A DNA stretch of 64,000 nt, from NCBI GenBank assembly GCA_019119645.1, contig DWWR01000052.1, positions 1 through 64,000 on the forward strand, in the 5' to 3' direction. The notes under the pieces were generated by a model that was given only the letters and a program-made list of their open reading frames with translations, made no database searches and was not told the origin of the DNA. Position numbers and translations under genes: made by a program. How positions within the stretch are numbered: the stretch's first letter is position 1; every line of letters starts with the position of its first letter. Positions 49,158 through 58,250 of this stretch are shown here, in pieces. The stretch comes from Anaerobutyricum faecale. GTDB taxonomy: Bacteria; Bacillota; Clostridia; Lachnospirales; Lachnospiraceae.

Positions 49158-49435
49158 GTCGGTTTGAATCAGGTATTTTTGCTATAATCCGGGTGATGCA
49201 GGAGACAGGGATTTGCGGTATATGTGATCATGATAGAAAAACGGATCAGGGAAGATCGACGACGACTGTGAGTGCAGGCGTCGATGACAGTCATAGAAAG
49301 AGAAGAACCTGCCAGCCTGCCGAAGTGGAGGAGGAGACTTCCTTGACTCCGTTTTTCTATGATACATATAAAGCCGCAAATTCCGTCTGTTCTTCTTCAC
49401 CGGGATCATTCCAAAGCCTATAGATTCAAAGCGAC
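49158..49435. repeat. Long nested inverted repeat 3
   Basis: GTCGGTTTGAATC/GATTCAAAGCGAC (49158/49423, one mismatch) enclose ATTTGCGG/CCGCAAAT (49211/49374) and a perfect 13-bp pair ATAGAAAAACGGA/TCCGTTTTTCTAT (49233/49348). A separate ATCGACG/CGTCGAT hairpin (49255/49279) lies in the loop. An extended -10 (TGC-TATAAT, 49183-49188) lies in the left arm. No supported gene. Confidence 0.7.
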
Positions 49436-49464
49436 AAATCCCCATTTCAGCCGCTTCTGCGGCA

Positions 49465-50184
49465 TTATTTTTTATTCTGGATAATTTCCCTCACATATAA
49501 TTCCATCCCATCCACACAGAATCGCACACAATAGTTTCCAAAATCCATCCCGTAAATCCGTTCCGGGTCATCGTGGTAGGCCGGGCGGGGATCCAGGGCG
49601 AGAACTTCCAGCAGCGCCTGGCGTTTGTCCGGCGTGACGGCGGAGAGCAGCTCGTAATCGCAGTGAACTGTCAGGCGGTGGCTGCGGGCGGTGTCGGAAA
49701 AGGAGCCGAGGGCGTCCGGGTGATGATCCGAAACCGGGACATAAGGTTTGATATCATAGATGGGTGTGCCGTCCATCAGGTCGGCGCCGGAGATATAGAG
49801 GATGCAGCCGCCTTCCTTCAGCGAAATCCCTTCCAGCCGCACAGAAGAAAGTCCCAGGGGATTGGGGCGAAACGGCGAGCGGGAAGCGAATACGCCGGTG
49901 TGTACATTTCCGCCCAGCCGCGGCGGACGGACGGTCGGTGACCAGCCCCTGCCCTGATTTTCTGAGAAACCCCAGATGAGCCAGAGGTGCGTGAATCGTT
50001 CGATGCCCCGGAAGCAGTCTGGGTTCTGGAATTCTTTTTCAAAGGTGATATATGCCTGCAGGGAAGGCACCAGTCCGCTTTGACGCGGGATGCCGAATTT
50101 TTCCGGAAAGTCTGTGTGAATATGTCCGATGGGCCGGATGGTCAGGGTATCGGAAGAAACAGAAGATGCAGGATTCTTTTTCAT
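49465..50184 (-). CDS. trmO: tRNA (N6-threonylcarbamoyladenosine-37-N6)-methyltransferase family protein
   Basis: A 239-aa protein of the TrmO/TsaA/VirR family. It begins with the beta-barrel marks IRPIGHIHTDFPEKFGIPRQ (20), then GIERFTHLWLIWGFSEN, VFASRSPFRPNPLGLSSVRL (20), GADLMDGTPIYDIKPYVP and a C-terminal DPRPAYHDDPERIYGMDF. Methylates t6A at position 37 of some tRNAs. Start ATG has GGAGG nine bases upstream. Confidence 0.92.
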   Translation of the reverse strand: MKKNPASSVSSDTLTIRPIGHIHTDFPEKFGIPRQSGLVPSLQAYITFEKEFQNPDCFRGIERFTHLWLIWGFSENQGRGWSPTVRPPRLGGNVHTGVFASRSPFRPNPLGLSSVRLEGISLKEGGCILYISGADLMDGTPIYDIKPYVPVSDHHPDALGSFSDTARSHRLTVHCDYELLSAVTPDKRQALLEVLALDPRPAYHDDPERIYGMDFGNYCVRFCVDGMELYVREIIQNKK

Positions 50185-50214
50185 AATATTTGTCCTCCAT
50201 GAAGATAATGTAAA

Positions 50215-50243
50215 TTTACTTTAGAGCGTTTCTGTGGTAATGT
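50215..50243 (+). promoter_or_regulatory. Possible promoter of the dihydrouridine synthase gene
   Basis: TTTACT (50215-50220), 17-bp spacer, TAATGT (50238-50243). Confidence 0.4.
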
Positions 50244-50350
50244 AATAAATGGTGTATTCCGGGGTGCCGACGGCGGACGATTGGATTCCGTCCGGAGGAA
50301 ACGATCCGGGATTACATACGTTTCATCATTATTATAAGAAGGAGAATTCC

Positions 50351-51286
50351 ATGAAAATTTACGCTGCGCCCATGGAAGGCGTCACCGGCTATGTGTACCG
50401 GAACGCCCACAGGCATTATTTCCAGGGAATTGATAAATATTATACACCATTTCTGACCCCCAAAAAAGGGAAAGGATGGACCTCCAGAGAAAAGAACGAT
50501 ATTGCACCGGAACATAACAGAAATATGACGGTGGTGCCGCAGATCCTCACCAATCAGGCGGAGGATTTTGTGCGGATGGCAGAGAAACTGGCCGACTGCG
50601 GGTATGAAGAGATTAATCTGAATCTGGGCTGCCCTTCCGGCACCGTGGTATCCAAAGGGAAAGGCTGCGGATTTCTGGCGGACCGGGAAAAGCTTTTGCG
50701 TTTTTTTGAGGAAGTATTTGATAAAGTCACCGTCCGGGTATCGGTAAAGACCCGGCTGGGCCTGGACAGCCCGGAGGAGATCATACCTCTCATGGAGATT
50801 TACAATCAGTTTCCCCTGTCGGAAGTGATTATCCATGCGCGGATACACAAAGACTTCTACAAAAGGCCGGTGAACAGGGAGGCCTTTCGAAAAGGTTTCT
50901 TGCTGTGCAGGCATCCCGTGTGCTACAATGGAGATATCTTTGCGGAAAAAGATTTCCAAAAATTTCAGGAAGAATTTCCCGGGGTAGACCGGGTGATGCT
51001 GGGCCGGGGCCTTATCGCCAATCCGCAGCTGGCAGAGATGCTGATACAGGGCGGACAGCCGGAGAAACAGCGGTGGAAAGCATTTCACGACGAGGTGTGC
51101 CTCGGTTATGAGGAGATCATGTCCGGTGAGAGAAATGTTCTCTTTAAGATGAAGGAACTCTGGGCTTATATGCTTCCTATGTTTGAAGACGGGGAGAAGA
51201 TTGGAAAGAAGATCAAAAAGGCCGGACGGCTTCAGGAATATAAGGAACTGGTGGATACACTGTTCCGGGAGAAAAATTTCAAATAG
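50351..51286 (+). CDS. tRNA-dihydrouridine synthase family protein
   Basis: A 311-aa FMN enzyme that reduces uridine in the tRNA D-loop. KIYAAPMEGVTGYVYRNAHR (20) binds FMN, INLNLGCPSG contains the Dus signature Cys region, VSVKTRLGL, IIHARI, CYNGDIF and MLGRGLIANP follow in TIM-barrel order. The general-acid Cys seems to be in GKGCGFLADREK. ATG 50351 has AAGGAG six bases upstream; frame further upstream is not translated. Confidence 0.92.
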   Translation: MKIYAAPMEGVTGYVYRNAHRHYFQGIDKYYTPFLTPKKGKGWTSREKNDIAPEHNRNMTVVPQILTNQAEDFVRMAEKLADCGYEEINLNLGCPSGTVVSKGKGCGFLADREKLLRFFEEVFDKVTVRVSVKTRLGLDSPEEIIPLMEIYNQFPLSEVIIHARIHKDFYKRPVNREAFRKGFLLCRHPVCYNGDIFAEKDFQKFQEEFPGVDRVMLGRGLIANPQLAEMLIQGGQPEKQRWKAFHDEVCLGYEEIMSGERNVLFKMKELWAYMLPMFEDGEKIGKKIKKAGRLQEYKELVDTLFREKNFK

Positions 51287-51334
51287 ATCCGGTAATATCC
51301 GGATACCTCTGAAAAATGGGAAAGGGGCAGGAAA

Positions 51335-53527
51335 ATGATGAAAAAACAATGGAATGACGGACCGGGGGGATGGAGAAAGAGCGGCCTTGCCGTTGCCATG
51401 AGTTTGCTGCTGGGCGCAGGAAGCCTTCTGGGAAATGTATCGGCAGCGCCGGTTTTGGCGGCGTCCGTGGACGAGGCGCAGACAGCTGAAACAGATGGCG
51501 CCGGGACTTCTTCCACAGTTTCTTCCGGTGAGAGCTCCGCGGACAGCGGGGATATGTCCGTTGATGTCCAGGAGATCACAGACAGTCAGGAAATGTCAGA
51601 GATCATCTCAGATACCTGGGATGAGGATTATTTTGGCTCCATGGTGGTGGATACAGAAGCCGGAGAAGTAAAGATTGACGGCGAAACGGAGACGCTGCCG
51701 GACGGCGCCCCGGGAGAGACCGATAACACGCAGGAGGAGAGCAATACGGAAGAAGACGGAGACCAGGAGACTGCGAAGGAATCAGAGCAGATCCTGGAAG
51801 ATTATATGGATACCCTTCCGGAAGATAATATCTATGATGTGGAGGAGACCGATGACGGGCAGTATGAGATCACGGCTCCGTTTCAGACAAAACGACTGAT
51901 CGTGGAAACATCGGAACTCCAGGAAGATTACGGTGCGGAGGACATTTATTATAATACGGAGCTGGGAGAGACCATCCTGCAGTTTGAGACTGAGGAAGAG
52001 ACCAAAGCGGCTTTTGAGGCTCTCTGTGAACAGTATGGGGAAGAAAAATGCTACCCGGATCAGGTGTATTATGTGGATGACATCCTGACCGATGACGCCG
52101 CTTTATCCAGCGGCGCCTGCTATTCCTGGGGCGTAGCTTATATGGGAATGAACACGCTGAAAGCACAGGCGGAGGGAAGATACGGAGCTGTCACCGTCGC
52201 CATTCTGGATACAGGTATTGACAAGTCAAACTTTATGTTCCAGTCCAGAAACATTTCATCCAAGAGTTATAATTTCATTGATAATAATAAAAATGTCACG
52301 GATAATCACGGGCACGGCACACATGTGGCCGGGATCATCGCTGACGCGACGCCGTCCAATGTCCGTTTCCTGATATTGAAGATTTCAAACAGCAGCGGAT
52401 ATTCCTCTCTGCTGACCATTAAGACGGCGCTGCAGTATGCGGTGAATCAGAATGTCTCTGTGGTCAACATGAGCCTGGGATTTGTGGCGGCAAACGCCAT
52501 GTCCGTTACATATCTGAATTCTCTGATCAACAAGGCGTACCGCAAGGGAATTGCCATCTGTACGGCAGCCGGCAATAACGGTGTGGATGTGTCATTCTGT
52601 TATCCGGCCTGCAACAGCAAGACCCTGGCAGTTGCGGCTTTTGGTCCCAATGAACGCGCGGCATCTTATTCCAATCATGGCAGCCGTATTGACTTTTCAG
52701 CCCCGGGCAGCGAGGTGGTGAGCGCCGCGGCGGGAGGACTTCTGGTGGGAATGTCGGGAACTTCCATGTCCGCACCGCACATCACGGCGGCAGTGGCTTA
52801 TCTTAAAATGCTGCAGCCGAATCTCTCGGTGCAGGGAGTTTATAATGAGCTGCGGGCCCGGAGCAAAGATTTGGGAGCAGCCGGAAAAGATATCTATTTT
52901 GGCTGGGGATGTCCGATCCTTACCAATCTTCTGACCACAGGAATCCTTGACAGAACCAATGTGGTGTCAACGGGAAACAGCCTGCAGGCGCCGGTGTTAA
53001 AGAAGGTGAAAAATGTCAGCGGGGGAATCCGGATAGCGTGGAAAAAAGTAAAAAAGGCGGATAAATATATCATTTACCGCAAAAAAGGCAATGGTTCCTT
53101 TAAGAAGATCAAAACCGTATCCGGCAAGAAAAAGTCCTGGACAGATACCAGTGTGACCCAGGGCAGGAAATATACTTATGCTGTGAAGGCGGTCAGAAAT
53201 AAAAAGACCAGCAGCAGAAGCAGCAGCAAGACGGCCGTATGGCTCCGGCAGCCAAAGAAGGTAAAGGTGCGCAGTAAAAAGGGCGGACGGTTGATCGTGA
53301 CCTGGGCAAAACAGTCCGGAGTGTCCGGATACCAGATTCGTTATTCAAGGACAAAAAACATGAAAAATGCCGTGACAGTGACCGTGTCCGGCAAAAAAGC
53401 CCGGGCAGTGCTCCGGGGACTGAAAAAGAAAAAAGTTTACTACTGCAGGATCCGTGCCGTCAGAACGGCAGGGGGAACCCGGTATGCTTCATCCTGGTCA
53501 GTAGTGAAAAAGATAAAAATAAAATAG
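51335..53527 (+). CDS. Secreted subtilisin-like (S8) serine protease with Fn3-like domains
   Basis: A 730-aa exported protease. Signal peptide (about 1-45), an acidic Glu/Asp-rich propeptide (about 45-255), then the peptidase domain with the triad D292 (AILDTGID), H327 (NHGHGTHVAG) and S477 (GTSMSAPH). Two Lys/Arg-rich fibronectin-III-like repeats end the chain (about 550-730), similar to the tail of the C69 dipeptidase at 46253. Likely works at the cell surface. ATG 51335 or 51338; the spacing to the AGGGG/CAGGA site is short. Confidence 0.92.
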   Translation: MMKKQWNDGPGGWRKSGLAVAMSLLLGAGSLLGNVSAAPVLAASVDEAQTAETDGAGTSSTVSSGESSADSGDMSVDVQEITDSQEMSEIISDTWDEDYFGSMVVDTEAGEVKIDGETETLPDGAPGETDNTQEESNTEEDGDQETAKESEQILEDYMDTLPEDNIYDVEETDDGQYEITAPFQTKRLIVETSELQEDYGAEDIYYNTELGETILQFETEEETKAAFEALCEQYGEEKCYPDQVYYVDDILTDDAALSSGACYSWGVAYMGMNTLKAQAEGRYGAVTVAILDTGIDKSNFMFQSRNISSKSYNFIDNNKNVTDNHGHGTHVAGIIADATPSNVRFLILKISNSSGYSSLLTIKTALQYAVNQNVSVVNMSLGFVAANAMSVTYLNSLINKAYRKGIAICTAAGNNGVDVSFCYPACNSKTLAVAAFGPNERAASYSNHGSRIDFSAPGSEVVSAAAGGLLVGMSGTSMSAPHITAAVAYLKMLQPNLSVQGVYNELRARSKDLGAAGKDIYFGWGCPILTNLLTTGILDRTNVVSTGNSLQAPVLKKVKNVSGGIRIAWKKVKKADKYIIYRKKGNGSFKKIKTVSGKKKSWTDTSVTQGRKYTYAVKAVRNKKTSSRSSSKTAVWLRQPKKVKVRSKKGGRLIVTWAKQSGVSGYQIRYSRTKNMKNAVTVTVSGKKARAVLRGLKKKKVYYCRIRAVRTAGGTRYASSWSVVKKIKIK

Positions 53528-53555
53528 CGGTTTTTCCCTTTTGGGGAAAAGCCGC
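53527..53555 (+). promoter_or_regulatory. Hairpin between the S8 protease and the DUF5717 gene
   Basis: GCGG-TTTTTCCC/GGGGAAAA-GCCGC stem, only 25 bases before the next start and without a T-run. Partial attenuation of readthrough is more likely than full termination. Confidence 0.5.
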
Positions 53556-53579
53556 CTGAACGATTGGTGGGTACATGCA

Positions 53580-56500
53580 TTGAAAGAAAAGAAAGATATA
53601 GTAGAAGAGAGAACAGACAAAAGAGAGCTGCCGGTTCTGCGCATTTCCGTAACCAACCTTGAAATCACCGTAGAAGAAGGCAGAGTATACCACAGCTCTT
53701 TTGTCATTGAAAGTGAAAATAAAGTACCGGTACAAGGGATCGTCCGTTCTACCAACGACAAAATCGGTCTGGAGAAGGCGGACTTTGCCGGGACACATAT
53801 AGAGATTCCTTATTATTTTAAAGGAAAACTGGCAACCGCAGGCAATGAATTTGAAGGAGATTTTCTGCTGATCACCAACGCGGGAGAGTACAACATCCCT
53901 TACCGGGTAGTGGTGACGCCGGTGATGGCGGAGACTTCCATTGGCCGCATCTGCCAGATGGAAGATTTCGTGAAGCTTTACCGTGAGAACCGGCAGGAGG
54001 CCATGGAGCTGTTTTTCCTCCCGAATTTTTCGTCTATTTTCCTCAAACATCTGCCGGAACAGGACGCCATGTATCACAGCCTGATGAAGAGCCGTTCCAG
54101 AAATATGATCGTGGAAGAATTCCTGTCGGCAGCGGGATGGAAAGAACCGGCGGCCCTTGCCATAGAAGAAAAACAGGTGGTGCTTGACGCGGGAAAGGAC
54201 CGGGGGGAGATCACGCTGATCCTGACGGCAGACGGCTATGTGGAGGGAACCATTTCTTCGGAGAAAGGTCAGGTGCAGATTTCTGCCGGGCGCTTTACCA
54301 GCGCGGATTTTAAAGACGGCAGGATGAAGATCTCTATTGAGAAAAATCACAGCTACGCCGTGGGCAGCGACCGGATCCGGATCCGCACGGTGCGTCAGGA
54401 AATATCCGTCCCGGTGGAATGGTGGGGAACCCTGCCGCCGGCTTCCAGAGAACGGGAGATCAGAAGCCGCGTTAAAAAACAAAAGGCGGAGCTGATGCAT
54501 AATTATCTGTTTTTCCGCACAGGAAGCATTGGTTTTGAAGATTTCGCCGAGGAATCCGACCATGTTCTGGATGAGCTGTATCATCTGACCAGGGGTACGG
54601 AATGGCGGTTGTATAAGATCCATCTGCTGATCATGGAAGAACATCAGGAAGAAGCGGAAGAGTTATTCCATAAGATCGAAGATGAACAGCAGGACAAGGA
54701 CATGGAGCCTCTGCTGGAGAATTATTTTCTGTATTTAAAGGCGATGCTATACCGGACGCCGGAGACGATATCCGGAGCGGTGCTTTCCATCCGGGATTTT
54801 TACGAAGTATCCCCGTATAAAGCGGAGGCGCTGTGGATGCTCATTTATCTTGACAGAGAGTATGTTTATAATAAGCGCCTGCAGTACGATACCATTCGTC
54901 AGCTCTTCCAGGAGGGCAAAAACAGCAGCCTTTTATTTTTTGAGGCCTGCGAGATCCTAAACGAGAATCCGAATTTCATGGAAGAGCTGGGAAGTTTTGA
55001 AGTCAGCATTTTCCGCTGGGGCGTCCGCTACGGATACATTTCCATGTCGCTGGCTTATCAGTTCGCGAGACTGGCCCTGCGGATGAAATATTACAGCAAC
55101 GCGATTTTCCATATCGCGAAGAAGTTATATGAGATCGAGCCGGATGAGCGGTTCCTGCAGGTGATCTGTTCCCTTTTGATCAAGGGCAACCGGTACGGAG
55201 AAGAGTATCACGAATATTTCCGGAAGGCGGTCAACGCCAACCTGAAGATTGTGGGACTCAACGAATTCTTTATCCGGAGTATGGATTTTGGCAGTTTTGA
55301 GGTGATTCCGCACCGGGTTCTCATTTACTTTACATACAGCAACAGCCTGGATTCGCTGGAAAAGGCATATCTTTATTCCAATGTGCTGGAAAATAAAGAG
55401 GCCTGTGACGAGGTGTTCGGCGCTTACTATTCCAAGATGCTCCCGTTTGTGGAAGAACAGCTGCTGAAGGGGCGGATGAATGAACATCTGGCGTACCTGT
55501 ATCACTATTTCCAGAAAGAGATCCTGGAGAAACCAGCCAACACGAAGGCGGTCTGCGATATATTATTTTACCGGAAGATCATCTGTCATAATCGGAATAT
55601 GATCGGCGTGTATATCTCCCGGCCGGAAACCGGAGAGGAAATATATTATCCGCTGTCGGGCGGATTCTGCTATGCGGAGATACCGACCAGCCGGGCACGG
55701 CTGTATTTTGTGGACAGCAATGAACAGCGCTATGTGACAGGCATCCCTTATGAGGAAGAGCCGTTTTTGTTCCCGGAACAGTTTCCGAAGGAATGGATTC
55801 AGAAAAATATGGCCAATAAGCGGATCCTTCTCTCCCTCTCCGATAAAATTGACGGGGAGCTGAAAGGGGAGGACATGCCGATCCTCCAGAAGATCGCTTT
55901 CCATGAGGATTATCAGCCGTGGATCAAATGCCGTGCCGTGGAGCGGATGCTGCTGTATTATCAGCAGCATCAGGAAAAAGAATCCCTGGCCAGATGGCTG
56001 GACCGGGTGGATTATTCCAATGTGACGCCGGAGTTCCGAAAGACACTCATGGACTTTTACATGGAAGTGGGCATGACGGAAAATGCCTTTTTCGGCATTG
56101 AATTATACGGCTGCAATATTATGGGAGCTGCAAAGCGTTTGCGGCTGGCCTCCTTTGGGGTAAACTATAATGAGAGCAAGATGGATGAGACGACCCTGTA
56201 TCTTGCGTACTCTGCCTTTGTCAGCAAAAAATATAACAGGGATACCCTCTCGTATCTCATGAAACATTTTGAGGGAGAACTGGAAGATCTGCTGCTGATC
56301 TGGGAGAGAAGCAGAAAGTTTGCTCTGGAGACGACGGAGCTTGAAAAGCGGATGCTCAGGCAGAGCATGTTTACCGGGAATGACGCCGACGGCCTGTTCA
56401 CCGTATTTGAGGAATACTACAGCAAAAACCGTGAGGACGCGGTGGCAGGGGAGTACCTGCAGTACGCATCGGACAGAGAGAGACGTGGAATTCTGGAACT

Positions 56501-57080
56501 GCCGGAATCTGTCCATGGCATCATCGGCGAGGAAATCCTCGCGGGAAGAATCCGTGACCGGCAGACCATGGTGCATTTTCTCTATTATTTTGCGCCGCGG
56601 GAAGCGTGGATGGAGAAAGTCAAAGATGCCGCTAAGTTTATTATTGAGAAGTTTCTCAAAGAAGAATACTATCTTCCGGTATATTACGCCTACCGGGAAT
56701 GGCTGATCCTTCCGGTGGAATATCTGGAGAGAACTTTCCTTACCTACCATGGAAGCGGCGGCAGTAATGTGGTACTTTACTATCAGGTGGAAGGAGAGAA
56801 TACCGGTGTCCATAAAAAGCGCCTGAAAGAGATCCTTCCGGGCATGTACACCTGTACCATGTATTTTTATCACAATGACCATGTCAACTACCGTCTGGAG
56901 GATGACGGAGAAGTGGTCAGCGATGAAGCGGTGATTCGTTTTGAAACCTTTGAATCAGAGGGAGAGGAGAGCCGGCTCTTTGCGCTCAACGATCTGAGCG
57001 CGGAAAGCTGTGCGCCGGAGGAGCTGAACCGATATCTGCTGCAGACATATTTCACAGATACGATGATGAAGCTCTTATGA
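53580..57080 (+). CDS. DUF5717 family protein
   Basis: A very large protein of 1,166 aa. Residues 1-110 resemble a beta-sandwich (ISVTNLEITVEEGRVYHSSF (20), VQGIVRSTNDKI, GEYNIPYRVVVTP), followed by a second strand-rich part to about 310. From there to about 990 it is helical and TPR-like, with a C-terminal strand-rich part. No signal peptide or transmembrane helix. The start is TTG at 53580 (MKEKKDIVEE), which fits the family better than the frame opening at 53541. I know the family only as DUF5717, from Lachnospiraceae. First of three linked genes. Confidence 0.8.
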   Translation: MKEKKDIVEERTDKRELPVLRISVTNLEITVEEGRVYHSSFVIESENKVPVQGIVRSTNDKIGLEKADFAGTHIEIPYYFKGKLATAGNEFEGDFLLITNAGEYNIPYRVVVTPVMAETSIGRICQMEDFVKLYRENRQEAMELFFLPNFSSIFLKHLPEQDAMYHSLMKSRSRNMIVEEFLSAAGWKEPAALAIEEKQVVLDAGKDRGEITLILTADGYVEGTISSEKGQVQISAGRFTSADFKDGRMKISIEKNHSYAVGSDRIRIRTVRQEISVPVEWWGTLPPASREREIRSRVKKQKAELMHNYLFFRTGSIGFEDFAEESDHVLDELYHLTRGTEWRLYKIHLLIMEEHQEEAEELFHKIEDEQQDKDMEPLLENYFLYLKAMLYRTPETISGAVLSIRDFYEVSPYKAEALWMLIYLDREYVYNKRLQYDTIRQLFQEGKNSSLLFFEACEILNENPNFMEELGSFEVSIFRWGVRYGYISMSLAYQFARLALRMKYYSNAIFHIAKKLYEIEPDERFLQVICSLLIKGNRYGEEYHEYFRKAVNANLKIVGLNEFFIRSMDFGSFEVIPHRVLIYFTYSNSLDSLEKAYLYSNVLENKEACDEVFGAYYSKMLPFVEEQLLKGRMNEHLAYLYHYFQKEILEKPANTKAVCDILFYRKIICHNRNMIGVYISRPETGEEIYYPLSGGFCYAEIPTSRARLYFVDSNEQRYVTGIPYEEEPFLFPEQFPKEWIQKNMANKRILLSLSDKIDGELKGEDMPILQKIAFHEDYQPWIKCRAVERMLLYYQQHQEKESLARWLDRVDYSNVTPEFRKTLMDFYMEVGMTENAFFGIELYGCNIMGAAKRLRLASFGVNYNESKMDETTLYLAYSAFVSKKYNRDTLSYLMKHFEGELEDLLLIWERSRKFALETTELEKRMLRQSMFTGNDADGLFTVFEEYYSKNREDAVAGEYLQYASDRERRGILELPESVHGIIGEEILAGRIRDRQTMVHFLYYFAPREAWMEKVKDAAKFIIEKFLKEEYYLPVYYAYREWLILPVEYLERTFLTYHGSGGSNVVLYYQVEGENTGVHKKRLKEILPGMYTCTMYFYHNDHVNYRLEDDGEVVSDEAVIRFETFESEGEESRLFALNDLSAESCAPEELNRYLLQTYFTDTMMKLL

Positions 57081-57131
57081 TTTTTAGATAAATAAATCTG
57101 CCTTTGAAAGAAGGCGGAATGGAGAGTGTTT

Positions 57132-58235
57132 ATGGGAGAACTTGAGACAAGAAAATTTGCCGGGATAGACCTGGGGAAAACTGCGGTGCAGTTCAGCGTA
57201 TATGACGAGGCAGCGGCAGAGACCACAGAGGAAAGCTTTCCTATGCCCCGGGAGGAGCAGGAGGACTATGTGGCAAACGGGCTGTTTTACGTCCGGCGTT
57301 ATCTGGAAGCCAATCATATAAGCTGGGACATGTATCACGGTGTATATTTTACCATGGCGGACACCTCGCAGCAGTGCAGGAAACATCTGGAAGAACTGCT
57401 GGACGAGGATTTTAAAAAGCGGCATTCCGTGAAGATCATCACACATTTCCGGGCCTTTGTAGAATATGTATTTCATCAGGAAAGGGCGGTCTGGGACAGA
57501 AATACGCTGCTTCTTGATTATTCAGAAAATGTACTGCGCTATATTCTGGTGGAGCAGATCCGTCCGTCCAGACAGAAGGCTTACCGGGCCGTGTTAAAGG
57601 AGATGAATCTGGAGGAGCAGGGCATTTACGAAAATGACGAGAACCGGGATTATCATTTCAGCCGGCTGATGAAACAGTTTCTGGTGAAGAATCCGGCCCA
57701 TATCATCTTTCTGACCGGAAATGGATTCGAGGGCAACTGGATGAAAAAGACCCTCACCTATCTCTGTGCCGGACGCCGGGTTTTCATGGGACAGAATCTG
57801 TACGCCAACGGTGCCTGTCTTCTGGGACTGGGACCGGTGCAGCTGATGGAGGACGGCATGCTGTTGATGCAGGGACCGGATATGGTGTATCACACCATCG
57901 GTATCCTCACGCAGGAATCCGGAAAGCCAAGGTATGTGCCCGTCACTTCCATCGGACGGGAATGGTACAATACCGGAGGTACCATTGATATTATTCTGGA
58001 TAAAAGCCAGAAGGTGGAGTTTTTTTATCATAATACGAAGGAAAATGAGATGGAGAGCGCTGTCTGTGAGATCAAAGATCTGCCGGCAAGGCCGCCGAAA
58101 ACCACAAGAATCCGTATCAGAGTGCAGTTTACCTCCCAGACGGAAGGTGTGATTCTGCTGAAAGATATGGGATTTGGTGACATGTTCCCGGCCACAGGCA
58201 AGGTGACAGTCTTTCCATTTTCGCTGATATCATAA
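57132..58235 (+). CDS. DUF5716 family protein, actin/Hsp70-like fold
   Basis: A 367-aa protein. KFAGIDLGKTAVQFSVYD has the phosphate-1 pattern of the actin/Hsp70 ATPase fold; LLLDYSENVLRYILVEQIR looks like the phosphate-2 strand and IIFLTGNGFEGNWM the adenosine loop. These suggest an ATPase-type scaffold, though some key Gly/Asp residues differ, so it may be inactive. ATG 57132 after GGAGAG. 51 bp downstream of DUF5717 and 15 bp upstream of the TPR gene. Confidence 0.8.
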   Translation: MGELETRKFAGIDLGKTAVQFSVYDEAAAETTEESFPMPREEQEDYVANGLFYVRRYLEANHISWDMYHGVYFTMADTSQQCRKHLEELLDEDFKKRHSVKIITHFRAFVEYVFHQERAVWDRNTLLLDYSENVLRYILVEQIRPSRQKAYRAVLKEMNLEEQGIYENDENRDYHFSRLMKQFLVKNPAHIIFLTGNGFEGNWMKKTLTYLCAGRRVFMGQNLYANGACLLGLGPVQLMEDGMLLMQGPDMVYHTIGILTQESGKPRYVPVTSIGREWYNTGGTIDIILDKSQKVEFFYHNTKENEMESAVCEIKDLPARPPKTTRIRIRVQFTSQTEGVILLKDMGFGDMFPATGKVTVFPFSLIS

Positions 58236-58250
58236 AAGGGAGGAAAAGTT

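Noticed and set aside
48826..49435. Group II intron or retron as explanation of the palindromes
   Set aside because: No domain V-like hairpin with GAAA loop, no reverse transcriptase, no intron boundary motifs.
53541..53579. TTG at 53541 as start of the DUF5717 gene
   Set aside because: It lies inside the hairpin after the S8 protease gene, without a ribosome site; family alignment fits the TTG at 53580.
53460..54644. 394-codon minus-strand frame opposite DUF5717
   Set aside because: Shadow of the real plus-strand gene, no ribosome site.
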